A DNA stretch of 64,000 bases. It comes from Bacteroidales bacterium (lineage in GTDB: Bacteria > Bacteroidota > Bacteroidia > Bacteroidales > UBA932). The stretch covers positions 62,001 to 126,000 of the forward strand of contig SUYR01000001.1 in the NCBI GenBank assembly GCA_015060335.1. The letters run 5' to 3'. The position numbers and the translations under genes are program-made. Below, one piece after another: positions 52,106 to 60,633 of this stretch (position 1 is the stretch's first letter; each line of letters opens with the position of its first letter). The notes below the pieces were generated by a model, which saw only the letters and a program-made list of their open reading frames with translations, was not told the origin of the DNA and did not search any database.

Positions 52106-53635
52106 TTAATTATTGTTTGTCTTTATATGTTCCGGCACCTCGCACACGACTCTGAATCCTATTCCCTTTACATCGGAGTACCACCAGATGCTCTTCGGAT
52201 TCTGCGGGTCCGTGCGCAGCCATTCATCATGTCGGGTATGTCTTCTCGCCGCACTTCTCACTTCTGCAGCATCGTCGTTGTAGTGACCACCGCGGACTAC
52301 GTGTTCTTCACCTTCAGCAGGACCCTTAGGGTCGAGTTCCCCGTCCTGAACTGATGAATATGCATCTTCCGAGTACCAGTCTTCGCAATATTCCATTACG
52401 TTGCCGAGCATATTCTTCAGACCGAACGGATTAGGCTTCACCTTGTCCGGTGTCAAGGTGCGGTTGCCGCTGTTGTTCATATAGACAGCGTGGCTTGAAA
52501 TGCTTGTGGTGTCGGGCTTGAATATACCTTTCAGGAAGCCTTCGTTCGAGAACTTCTTGGGATTTCCCTCAAAGAAGTAAGGCGTGTCTGTGCCACCTCT
52601 TGCTGCATATTCCCATTCAGCCTCTGTAGGCAGACGGTATTTCTTTCCGGTCTTCAGAGACAGCCACTGGCAGAATGTCTGTGCAGAATAGTGTGTCATG
52701 GTAATAGCGGGACGGTCTCCCATTCCCCAGCCTTGGTCAGGAAGTCCGAATGGTGGGGTAGGACCGCTTACGGCATCGATGTCTTTGCGGGAATTGTTTG
52801 CATATATTACTGCAGGCGGTGTTCTGCCCTCTGACATTGTTTCAGAGTAGAATGCCCAGAACTGGTCCCATGTCACCTCTATTTCTCCCATGAAGAAAGG
52901 TGATATCCTTACCCTGCGCTGAGGCCCTTCGTCGTTTCTTCTGCAAGGTTCGTCTTCAGGGCTTCCAAGCTGGAATTCTCCTCCAGGTACTGCAATCATG
53001 CTGATTGAGGCTGCTGTTCCGGGAACTGTCTCAATGAAATCCTCAAATTCACTAATCTCCGCTGCTGCTGCATGTATCTCACCGCTTGGTCTGAATACTT
53101 CCTTGAGTGTCCCGTGCTTGTAGTTGGGATTGTAGTGACCTGCGTCCAGATGGCAGCTGATGCACTGCAGGTCCAGTTTCTTCTCATTTTCTTCATAATA
53201 GAGGTGAGCTGTGATGCCGTCATCTGTAATTCCTTCCGGGAAGAGGTTGATATGGCATTCCTTGCAGGATTCGTTATAGACTATCCTGCTGGCATATTCA
53301 AGTTCTCCCTTCCTGTCCCAGTCGATTGACTCTGGATCCTTTGTCATGTTGGACCAGATGTCTTTCAGACCCATTCTGATCTTTGTATAAGCATATCTGA
53401 ATGTGCCTTTTGGGGGTAGGTGGCACGCAGCGCAGTCTGTCTTTGTTCCACTGCCGTTGATGTAGTGGTATGACTGCATGTAGCTGGCATCGGACTCCGG
53501 ATGAGAGTGGCAGGACATGCAGGACTCGTTCATCGAACTCCGCGTCCATGCCGAATTGAATGCCAACATCAGGGACAGTCCCACCACGAAACCACCCAAT
53601 GCTCCAAGAAGGAATCTGTTTCTATGCTTGCCCAT
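52106..53635 (-). CDS. NapC/NrfH-like tetraheme cytochrome fused to a SUMF1 domain
   Basis: 509 residues. One N-terminal membrane anchor (LLGALGGFVVGLSLMLAF) is followed by four CxxCH heme sites at Cys 39, 68, 124 and 158 (CMSCH, CAACH, CKECH, CISCH), the NapC/NrfH arrangement that takes electrons from quinol. From about residue 205 to the end comes a SUMF1/FGE-like domain (MIAVPGGEFQLGSPEDE, GEIEVTWDQFWAFY, RLPTEAEWEYAARGG, NVMEYCEDWY, HVVRGGHYND). The active-site cysteine pair of formylglycine-generating enzyme is absent, so it is not a sulfatase activator. The start overlaps the mrp stop by one base (TAATG). Confidence 0.92.
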   Translation of the reverse strand: MGKHRNRFLLGALGGFVVGLSLMLAFNSAWTRSSMNESCMSCHSHPESDASYMQSYHYINGSGTKTDCAACHLPPKGTFRYAYTKIRMGLKDIWSNMTKDPESIDWDRKGELEYASRIVYNESCKECHINLFPEGITDDGITAHLYYEENEKKLDLQCISCHLDAGHYNPNYKHGTLKEVFRPSGEIHAAAAEISEFEDFIETVPGTAASISMIAVPGGEFQLGSPEDEPCRRNDEGPQRRVRISPFFMGEIEVTWDQFWAFYSETMSEGRTPPAVIYANNSRKDIDAVSGPTPPFGLPDQGWGMGDRPAITMTHYSAQTFCQWLSLKTGKKYRLPTEAEWEYAARGGTDTPYFFEGNPKKFSNEGFLKGIFKPDTTSISSHAVYMNNSGNRTLTPDKVKPNPFGLKNMLGNVMEYCEDWYSEDAYSSVQDGELDPKGPAEGEEHVVRGGHYNDDAAEVRSAARRHTRHDEWLRTDPQNPKSIWWYSDVKGIGFRVVCEVPEHIKTNNN

Positions 53636-54696
53636 TATAGAATTCCTGTCAGTTTTTCAGCAAGTGAGAGGAATGCAAGTCCGTCCGGGCGGGATGACAG
53701 GGCGGCAGGCTCTCCGCAGTCTCCACCTTCGCGGATACTCTGCACAATAGGAATCTGTCCCAGAAGCGGGATGCCATATTTCTCGGCCATCCTGATGCCT
53801 CCGTCACGTCCGAAGATATAATATATCTCGTCCGGATGCTCTGCAGGGGTGAACCATGCCATATTTTCCACAAGTCCGAATATCGGCTTGTTTACGCTTT
53901 CGTTGCGGAACATGTTCACGCCTTTCTCCACATCGGCAAGAGCCACGTCCTGCGGCGTGCTGACAATCACTGCTCCCTCGAGAGGAATGTCGTGTACGAG
54001 GCTGATATGGATATCTCCTGTTCCCGGCGGCATGTCGATAAGCAGAAAGTCCAGCTCGCCCCAACGTACCTGCAGAATCATCTGCTTGAGTGCATTACAA
54101 GCCATAGGACCACGCCAGATCAGAGCCTGCTCCGGTTTGGCAAAATAGCCGATGGACATCCACTTCACGCCATATTTCTCATATGGCAGGATGACTTCCT
54201 TCTCTCCTTCGAGTATCGCATCCGGCACCATGCCTTCAGAGGCTGTCATCTTAGGAACGGACGGGCCATATACGTCTGCATCGGCAAGTCCGACCTTGTA
54301 TCCGAGTCTGGCAAGAGCCACAGCAAGATTCACGGATACGGTGGATTTTCCGACTCCTCCCTTACCGGACGCTATGCCAATGATATGCTTCACCTGTGAC
54401 AGCTCTTCGAATCCGAGGTCAAGACCAGGCTTCTTTTTCGGAGCAGCCTCCCTGATTACAGTCTTAATCTCCACCTGAGTGCCTTCAGGTGCGTTTCTGA
54501 TGACTGCCGCTTTTGCACTTCCGATCAGATACTCGGCAAGAGGATCGCGGTGTTTTGCAAAGCCGAGGGTGACGACAATCTTGTTGCCGTCATCCTCTAT
54601 GCCCTCTATCATGCCCAGCTCGACGATATTCCTGTCCTTTGCCGGGTGCTCCACTTCCTGGAGCCACTGCATTATATCATTTCTTCTGTTTGTCAT
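53635..54696 (-). CDS. Mrp/ApbC-family P-loop ATPase (iron-sulfur carrier)
   Basis: 353 residues. An N-terminal MIP18-like domain (about 8-80) is followed by the MinD-like ATPase with deviant Walker A SGKGGVGKST (111-119) and the DADVYGPSVPKM and IDMPPGTGDIHIS motifs. Mrp/ApbC/NBP35 proteins bind and transfer Fe-S clusters. The usual C-terminal CxxC pair is not visible, as seems common in Bacteroidales homologs. ATG 54696 overlaps the dipeptidyl-peptidase gene by 20 nt; ATG 54672 (MQWLQEVEHP) would avoid this and is nearly as good. It is translationally coupled to the downstream tetraheme gene. Confidence 0.93.
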   Translation of the reverse strand: MTNRRNDIMQWLQEVEHPAKDRNIVELGMIEGIEDDGNKIVVTLGFAKHRDPLAEYLIGSAKAAVIRNAPEGTQVEIKTVIREAAPKKKPGLDLGFEELSQVKHIIGIASGKGGVGKSTVSVNLAVALARLGYKVGLADADVYGPSVPKMTASEGMVPDAILEGEKEVILPYEKYGVKWMSIGYFAKPEQALIWRGPMACNALKQMILQVRWGELDFLLIDMPPGTGDIHISLVHDIPLEGAVIVSTPQDVALADVEKGVNMFRNESVNKPIFGLVENMAWFTPAEHPDEIYYIFGRDGGIRMAEKYGIPLLGQIPIVQSIREGGDCGEPAALSSRPDGLAFLSLAEKLTGIL

Positions 54697-56863
54697 GTCT
54701 CTTTTCTACGATTTTCATCTCATCCACCAGATGTCCTGCTCCACCGAACTTGTCGATGATGAAGAGCACATATCTGATATCGACATTTATACATCTCTGA
54801 AGCTCCGGCTCGAACATCACATCGCTGCTCATAGACTCCCAGTTTCCGTCGAATGCAAGTCCGATGAGTTCTCCGTGGGCGTTCATGATAGGGCTGCCGG
54901 AGTTGCCGCCTGTGATGTCATTCGTGCTGAGGAATGCCACCGGCATCTGACCGTCTTCCATTGCGTATTTCCCGAAATCCTTGCTCTCATATAGAAGCTT
55001 CAGTTTCTCAGGAACCACAAACTCCCAGTTTTCAGGATCTTCCTTTTCCATTACACCTTTGAGGGTGGTGTAGTGCCTGTATATGACTGCATCCTTAGGA
55101 GAATATCCCTTTACGGATCCGTATGTGAAACGCATGGTGAAGTTTGCGTCAGGATATTTAGGTGCCTTACCCTTCCACTCGAGAAGGCCTGCGGTATAAT
55201 TCTTCTGTGCCTTCGCCAGTGCTGCACCAGGATTGGCAGCCTCCTTCTGAGCCTTTGTGCACTCGTTATAGATGGACATTCCTACGATGCATGCAGGGTC
55301 TTCAAGTACAGCCGTTCCTTTTTCTGCCACAGCAGCCTTGAGTGTCTCGGCAGAGGCGAATACGCTGCTGTCGAACAAACCGTCAACGAAGGCGTCTATA
55401 TCCATCTGTGCAAAGTCTTCTGACAGGTCTTTGAGATAATTCTCCGGCTTTGCCCTCTCGCGGTAGAACTTCATCATTGCCTTTGCTACCTTGCGGTCGG
55501 TCTCGAATGAGTAGTCGGCATACTGTTTCTCCAGCACGGCTACAGCCTCGTTCAGTGCAGTGAGAGTGTCCTTGCCTGCCTTTACGCCCCTTGCAGTCAG
55601 CCTGTCGAGGGTCATGGCAAAATTGGTGAGCTCGATCCTATAGACAGATTCAAATGCTGTAGTGAACGCCAGATTGGCATCTTTCCCTTCATTGACTGCC
55701 TTTTCGATATCTCCGAGTGCATTGCCATAGCTGGCGAGTCTTCTGCCCTTGCGGTCTTTTGCAAGCCACTGAGTGAAAGCGTGCTCCTGCTCTTCTGCCC
55801 TTCCTATGATATTGAGCTTGTCGAATGCCAGCTTCATGCCTTGCCATTTCTTCCATCCGTTTGAGGAACCTGAATATTTGCTTGCGTACTGGATCTTTAT
55901 CTTAGGGTCGGCGAGCATATCCTCAAGCAGTACGTTCTGACGGACAGTGCGTGCAGCAATGCGGATGTCGTTCTGCTCGATCTGGAATTTGAGCTCAGGA
56001 GATGTCTGGAAACGTGTAGTACGTCCCGGATAGCCCATGATCATCGTGAAGTCACCCTCCCGGATACCGGCTGTAGATACCTTGAGATAGTTCTTCATTT
56101 TCAGAGGAACATTATTAGGAGAGTAATCTGCCGGATTGTTGTCCTTGTCTGCATATACACGGAACATAGAGAAGTCTCCTGTATGGCGAGGCCACATCCA
56201 GTTGTCAGTGTCCGCTCCGAATTTTCCGATTGATGAAGGAGGTGCGCCTACGAAACGTATATCTCTATATACTTTATATACAATAAGATACAGCATATTG
56301 TCATTGTAGAAAGACGTGGTCACCACCTTGCAGTGAGGATTCTTCTTTTCTGCCTTTTCTACAGCAGCCTTGATGACTGCAGCCCTTGCCTGAGCTACTT
56401 TGCTTTCGATTTCAGGATTGCCCTTGTACTCTCCGCGAGCCTTCTTTTCTGCGGACTCGAGAGCAGGAGTCAGGTCTTCCATGTATTCGAGGAAGGTGAC
56501 TGTAAGACCCTCGCACGGGAGCTCTTCGCTTCTTTTCATTGCCCAATATCCGTTCTTGAGATAGTCGTGCTCTGTTGAGCTGAGCTTCTGTATATGGCCG
56601 TATCCGCAGTGGTGGTTGGTCAGAAGAAGACCTTCATCTGAGACGATCTCTCCTGTACATCCGCCCCCGAACTGCACGATGGCATCCTTGAGGGAACCGT
56701 TGTTTATCTTGTATATCTGATTGGTGGACAGCTCGCAGCCTGCTTCCTTCAGTGCCTTGCCGTTCATTTGCTTCAGAAGCGGAAGGAGCCACATGCCCTC
56801 ATCTGCCCTCAAACTTCCTGCGCATAGCGCCAGGATCGTGATAATGCTGATAAATTTCTTCAT
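54677..56863 (-). CDS. S46-family dipeptidyl peptidase, DPP7-like
   Basis: 728 residues with a signal peptide (cleavage near AGSLRA), so periplasmic. Catalytic triad motifs of peptidase family S46: His 85 in TNHHCGYGH, Asp 230 in WPRHTGDF and Ser 655 in GGNSGSP. Residue 673 (FDGNWES) is Gly; in this family Gly here marks the hydrophobic-preferring DPP7 and Arg marks the Asp/Glu-specific DPP11. It releases dipeptides from the N-termini of oligopeptides, providing the form of amino acid these bacteria import. It follows RNase HII by 22 nt. Confidence 0.96.
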   Translation of the reverse strand: MKKFISIITILALCAGSLRADEGMWLLPLLKQMNGKALKEAGCELSTNQIYKINNGSLKDAIVQFGGGCTGEIVSDEGLLLTNHHCGYGHIQKLSSTEHDYLKNGYWAMKRSEELPCEGLTVTFLEYMEDLTPALESAEKKARGEYKGNPEIESKVAQARAAVIKAAVEKAEKKNPHCKVVTTSFYNDNMLYLIVYKVYRDIRFVGAPPSSIGKFGADTDNWMWPRHTGDFSMFRVYADKDNNPADYSPNNVPLKMKNYLKVSTAGIREGDFTMIMGYPGRTTRFQTSPELKFQIEQNDIRIAARTVRQNVLLEDMLADPKIKIQYASKYSGSSNGWKKWQGMKLAFDKLNIIGRAEEQEHAFTQWLAKDRKGRRLASYGNALGDIEKAVNEGKDANLAFTTAFESVYRIELTNFAMTLDRLTARGVKAGKDTLTALNEAVAVLEKQYADYSFETDRKVAKAMMKFYRERAKPENYLKDLSEDFAQMDIDAFVDGLFDSSVFASAETLKAAVAEKGTAVLEDPACIVGMSIYNECTKAQKEAANPGAALAKAQKNYTAGLLEWKGKAPKYPDANFTMRFTYGSVKGYSPKDAVIYRHYTTLKGVMEKEDPENWEFVVPEKLKLLYESKDFGKYAMEDGQMPVAFLSTNDITGGNSGSPIMNAHGELIGLAFDGNWESMSSDVMFEPELQRCINVDIRYVLFIIDKFGGAGHLVDEMKIVEKRHDKQKK

Positions 56864-56885
56864 AACTATTCTATAATACCTGTTT

Positions 56886-57497
56886 CTAAAACAATGTTGG
56901 CTCCAACTGCTTCAGATGGAAGCTTTTCCTGTGGTGCGGGGTGTATCCGTGTCTGATTATTGCATCGACATGCTCTTTGGTCGGATAGCCCATATTTCTT
57001 TCCCATCCGTACTGGGGATGCTCCAGAGCCAGTTTTCTCATATAATCATCCCTATATGTCTTTGCCAGTACCGATGCTGCGGCTATGGAGGCGAACTTGG
57101 CGTCACCCTTGACTATGCACTGGTATCTATAACCGTCGAAGGGTTTGAACCTGTTGCCGTCGATGAGCAGGTATTCCGGTTTTATCTCCAGCCTGCGAAC
57201 AGCCCTCTGCATGCCGGTAATGGATGCATTCAGTATGTTTATTGTGTCTATTTCTGCCGCACTCACCTCTTCTACCGCCCATGCGAGAGCTTCCTGTTCA
57301 ATAATGGGGCGGAGCTGTTCGCGGGCTTTTTCTGTCATTTTCTTTGAGTCATTCAGCAGGGGATGATGGAAGTCTTTAGGCAAGATTACAGCAGCGGCAA
57401 AGACAGGACCGGCCAGAGGACCTCTTCCCGCTTCGTCGCACCCTGCCTCAATCAGGTCTGCGTGAAGATAACTCAACAAGTGGTTTTCATTGTGCAT
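56886..57497 (-). CDS. rnhB: Ribonuclease HII
   Basis: 203 residues. The active-site motif [17 protein letters not shown] carries the Asp-Glu pair, and the third acid lies in [26 protein letters not shown] and [14 protein letters not shown] complete the RNase HII signature. The enzyme cuts RNA in RNA-DNA hybrids and at single ribonucleotides in DNA. The length is normal. It begins 18 nt after the XRE regulator. Confidence 0.97.
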   Translation of the reverse strand: MHNENHLLSYLHADLIEAGCDEAGRGPLAGPVFAAAVILPKDFHHPLLNDSKKMTEKAREQLRPIIEQEALAWAVEEVSAAEIDTINILNASITGMQRAVRRLEIKPEYLLIDGNRFKPFDGYRYQCIVKGDAKFASIAAASVLAKTYRDDYMRKLALEHPQYGWERNMGYPTKEHVDAIIRHGYTPHHRKSFHLKQLEPTLF

Positions 57498-57515
57498 CCT
57501 GCAAATTTACACAAT

Positions 57516-57902
57516 CTATTTGTCCTCGCCAAGTCTTTTCTTCAACATTAATATGATTTCGTTCTTGCTGCTTATTGTCTCCTCGTGAGAAGCGACCAGC
57601 TTTTCCAGATCGCTGATTCTCCTTTCCAGATTGTCTATCTTGCCTGAATACTCCTGCTGTACCTCCATGAGAGTGGCACCCTCTATCTGTGAGGGACGAT
57701 AACCGAGCACGATTTCCTCTGCCGGCGTGTCCAGAAGTGATGCTATTCTGTGCAGGTTGCAGTTGAGGATGGATGTGTTGCCTTTTTCAAGATCGCGATA
57801 GGCGGTGAGTGAAATGCCCATCTGAAGGGCCATGTCTTCCTGTGTCAGTTTTCTGGCCTTTCGGAGCTTTCGGATATTGTTTTTGATGGAGGTGTTGTCC
57901 AT
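57516..57902 (-). CDS. XRE-family helix-turn-helix regulator with C-terminal coiled coil
   Basis: 128 residues. Residues 5-65 form a Cro/C1-type helix-turn-helix (LRKARKLTQEDMALQMGIS, then YRDLEKGNTSIL). Residues 80-125 are a heptad-rich coiled coil (IDNLERRISDLEKLVASHEE), which probably dimerises it. It is the first gene of a nine-gene minus-strand run; what it controls is not evident. The A/T-rich gap 57903-58093 contains many A5-A7 tracts and no further gene. Confidence 0.9.
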   Translation of the reverse strand: MDNTSIKNNIRKLRKARKLTQEDMALQMGISLTAYRDLEKGNTSILNCNLHRIASLLDTPAEEIVLGYRPSQIEGATLMEVQQEYSGKIDNLERRISDLEKLVASHEETISSKNEIILMLKKRLGEDK

Positions 57903-58093
57903 GCCAAGTTGTTTTATCGAGACAAAAGTATCGGTATAACAACTTCGTTATAAACAAGATTTTCTGGCGAATAGCAAGAAAAACAACCTAAAAAAGAGAA
58001 AAAAGCGTAAGAAAAAGAAAAAAACGACGGATTTTATGGCGAACGCGTACATGACTCTTGCATTTTCTTGACTTTCTTCTCTACTTTGCCCTT

Positions 58094-58297
58094 ATGAATC
58101 AGAGTCAGAAATTTGAACTTATATGCGGCGTCCTTGCCGAAACAGACTGGAATGTACATTTTACAGTCACTTTTGATGACGTCTGCCGAAGGTACGGGGC
58201 TGACCCCCGACGGATGGACAATATGTTTTATGACCGTTTCGGCATGTCCGGCGAAGAGATGATCGAACAGTACAGAAAAGGCTGTCTTGTTTTCTGA
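58094..58297 (+). CDS. Small acidic protein of unknown function
   Basis: 67 residues from ATG 58094 (MNQSQKFELICGVLAETDW); an in-frame ATG at 58058 would add 12 unlikely residues. I recognise no domain. The composition is balanced and acidic and the sequence has the look of a folded helical protein (FDDVCRRYGADPRRMDNMFY, then GMSGEEMIEQYRKG), similar in rhythm to small helix-turn-helix-like proteins. It lies 116 nt upstream of the EF-G paralog on the same strand. A real gene is likely from codon quality, but the function is open. Confidence 0.65.
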   Translation: MNQSQKFELICGVLAETDWNVHFTVTFDDVCRRYGADPRRMDNMFYDRFGMSGEEMIEQYRKGCLVF

Positions 58298-58318
58298 TGT
58301 GTAAAAAACATCGGCCGA

Positions 58319-58353
58319 TTTGTTGGTATTGTAATAATCTTTTTTTAGTTTTG
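58319..58353 (+). promoter_or_regulatory. Probable promoter of the EF-G paralog
   Basis: TTTG at 58319-58322 and TAGTTTTG at 58346-58353, 23 nt apart, form a somewhat long-spaced Bacteroidota promoter. The leader (about 54 nt) contains a small hairpin GTGTCT-TTTC-AGACAC at 58361-58376. Confidence 0.6.
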
Positions 58354-58413
58354 CGAAGATGTGTCTTTTCAGACACCGACTGACTAATTACAAACACAAT
58401 AACACTACAACTG

Positions 58414-60567
58414 ATGAAAGCTTATCAAACCCAAAACATCCGCAATGTGGTTCTCCTCGGCAGCACAAAGTCAGGAAAGACCACATTATCTGAAGCAATG
58501 CTTTATGAAGGTAAGGTGATTGACAGAAGAGGTACTGTAGAGGCAAAGAATACTGTCTCTGACAATGCGGAGATCGAACAGATCAACCAGAGATCCATCT
58601 ATGCTACTCCGCTCTATGCTGAGTTCATGGATACAAAGTTCAATATCATTGACACTCCGGGTGCTGATGACTTTGTGGGCGGTGCTGTTTCCGCTTTCAA
58701 GGTATGCGATACAGGAGTGCTTGTTGTAAATGCACAGCAGGGTGTCGAGGTAGGAACCCAGATTTATTCGCGTTATGCAAATGAATATGGTATTCCTATG
58801 ATTGTGGCTGTCAACCAGCTCGACGGAGAAAAGGCTTCTTGGGAGAACACCCTTGAGTCTATGAAAGAGGCATTCGGTAACAAGCCGGTAGTGGTTCAGT
58901 ATCCTATAGAAGTGGGTGCCGGATTTGACGGCTTTATCGATGTGCTCAAGATGAAGCTTTACCGTTTTGAAGGCGACACAGGCAAACGTCAGGACCTTGA
59001 AATCCCGGCTGACAGACTTGAGGAGGCAGAGGAACTCAGAAATGCTCTCATCGAGCGCGCGGCTGAGTATGACGACACTCTTATGGAGACATTCTTCGAC
59101 CAGGGTTCTCTCTCGGAGGATGAGATCAGAAAGGGTCTTGGAATCGGTATCCGTGAAGGTGCTGTGATGCCTATATTCTGTCTTTCTGCAAAGAAGGATA
59201 TCGGAGTAAAGCGTCTCATGGAGTTCACAATCCGTACAGCGGCTTCTCCGGCAGAACGCAAGGGCGTTACAAAGGACGAGAAAGTTATCGAGTGTAAGCA
59301 GGAGGCTCCTGTATCACTCTTTATATATAAGACATCAGTAGAGCCTCATCTTGGCGAGGTGGCTTACTTCAAGGTGATGTCAGGTGAGCTTACAGAGGGT
59401 ATGGACCTTGAGAATCCTGAGACAGGTGACAAGGAAAGAATCTCTGCAATCTATGCTGTCGCAGGTAAGAAGAAGGAGAAGGTGACAGACCTTATCGCCG
59501 GTGATATCGGATGTACAGTGAAGCTCCGTGCAGCAAAGACAAATGTGACTCTTTGTGCTCCTGGCGCAGATATAGCTTACAAGGATATCGTCTTCCCTCA
59601 CTATAAGTATCGTTGTGCTGTAAAGGCTAAGGATGCAAAGGATGAGGAAAAGGTGAGCGAGGCTATGGCAAAGATATCTGCCGAGGATCCTACATATGTA
59701 ATCGAGTACCACAAGGAGCAGAAGCAGACTATCCTCAAGGGTATGGGTGAGCAGCATGTCAACACTCTCAAGTGGAGACTTCAGAATGAGAACAAGCTTG
59801 AGATCGAGTTCTCGGCTCCTAAGATTTCATACCGTGAGACCATCACAAAGGTTGCATGTGCGGACTATCGTCACAAGAAGCAGTCGGGTGGAGCCGGTCA
59901 GTTCGGTGAGGTGCATCTCCTTATTGCTCCATATCAGGAAGGAGTGGATCCGGGCAACAAGTTCAAGGTTGACGGCAAGGAAGTCGTTCTCAATATCAAG
60001 GGTAAGGAAGAGTTTGACCTTCCATGGGGAGGTAAGCTCGAGTATTACAACTGTATCGTAGGTGGTGCTATCGACGCACGCTTCATGCCTGCTATCCTCA
60101 AGGGTATCAATGAGAAGATGAGCGAAGGTCCTCTTACAGGTTCGCTTGCACGAGATATCCGCGTTTATGTTTACGATGGTAAGATGCATCCGGTTGACTC
60201 AAATGAAATCTCATTCGTTCTCGCATCACGTAATGCATTCAAGGAGGCGTTCCGCGCTGCAGGTCCGAAGATCATGGAGCCTATCTACAATGTAGAGGTG
60301 CTGACTCCGTCTGAGTACATGGGTGCATGTATGTCTGACCTCCAGAACCGTCGTGCTCTTATCGAGGGTATGGGATCAGACAAGGGATTCGAGGTCATCA
60401 AGGCTCGTGTTCCACTTGCAGAGCTCTACCGTTACTCTACAACTCTCAGTTCTCTCTCATCAGGTAGCGCAACTTTCACAATGGACTTCGCTGACTACCA
60501 GCCGGTACCGGGTGATGTACAGGAAAAGCTCCTGAAGGCTTACCTCGAGGAAGAGAAGGAAGACTAA
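58414..60567 (+). CDS. EF-G paralog (EF-G2 type) with degenerate GTPase motifs
   Basis: 717 residues with the full five-domain EF-G layout: G domain (1-270), domain II, and C-terminal domains including KQSGGAGQFGEVHLLIAP and the late SEYMGACMSDLQNRRALIEG. The G domain is altered: the P-loop is GSTKSGKTT (16-24), switch II is DTPGADDF with Ala 84 where EF-G has the catalytic His, the NKxD motif is NQLD (134-137), and the switch I RGITI motif reads RSIYA. In Bacteroides thetaiotaomicron a paralog of this type lacking GTPase activity was reported to support translation during starvation and gut colonisation. This gene is a likely ortholog; conditions of expression are inferred. Confidence 0.92.
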   Translation: MKAYQTQNIRNVVLLGSTKSGKTTLSEAMLYEGKVIDRRGTVEAKNTVSDNAEIEQINQRSIYATPLYAEFMDTKFNIIDTPGADDFVGGAVSAFKVCDTGVLVVNAQQGVEVGTQIYSRYANEYGIPMIVAVNQLDGEKASWENTLESMKEAFGNKPVVVQYPIEVGAGFDGFIDVLKMKLYRFEGDTGKRQDLEIPADRLEEAEELRNALIERAAEYDDTLMETFFDQGSLSEDEIRKGLGIGIREGAVMPIFCLSAKKDIGVKRLMEFTIRTAASPAERKGVTKDEKVIECKQEAPVSLFIYKTSVEPHLGEVAYFKVMSGELTEGMDLENPETGDKERISAIYAVAGKKKEKVTDLIAGDIGCTVKLRAAKTNVTLCAPGADIAYKDIVFPHYKYRCAVKAKDAKDEEKVSEAMAKISAEDPTYVIEYHKEQKQTILKGMGEQHVNTLKWRLQNENKLEIEFSAPKISYRETITKVACADYRHKKQSGGAGQFGEVHLLIAPYQEGVDPGNKFKVDGKEVVLNIKGKEEFDLPWGGKLEYYNCIVGGAIDARFMPAILKGINEKMSEGPLTGSLARDIRVYVYDGKMHPVDSNEISFVLASRNAFKEAFRAAGPKIMEPIYNVEVLTPSEYMGACMSDLQNRRALIEGMGSDKGFEVIKARVPLAELYRYSTTLSSLSSGSATFTMDFADYQPVPGDVQEKLLKAYLEEEKED

Positions 60568-60589
60568 TCGATATTTGTCAAATTCGTAT

Positions 60590-60616
60590 AACCCCGGAAG
60601 TCTTGCTTTCGGGGTT
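60590..60616 (+). terminator. Hairpin after the EF-G paralog
   Basis: AACCCCGGAAG (60590-60600) pairs over 11 bp (one G-T) with CTTTCGGGGTT (60606-60616), with a 5-nt loop. There is no T run, so it may be a weak terminator or attenuator before the DUF4886 gene. Confidence 0.6.
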
Positions 60617-60633
60617 AATCATAATGAATGTCT

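Noticed and set aside
52106..53000. SUMF1 domain as a formylglycine-generating sulfatase activator
   Set aside because: The active-site cysteine pair is missing and no sulfatase gene is in the window.
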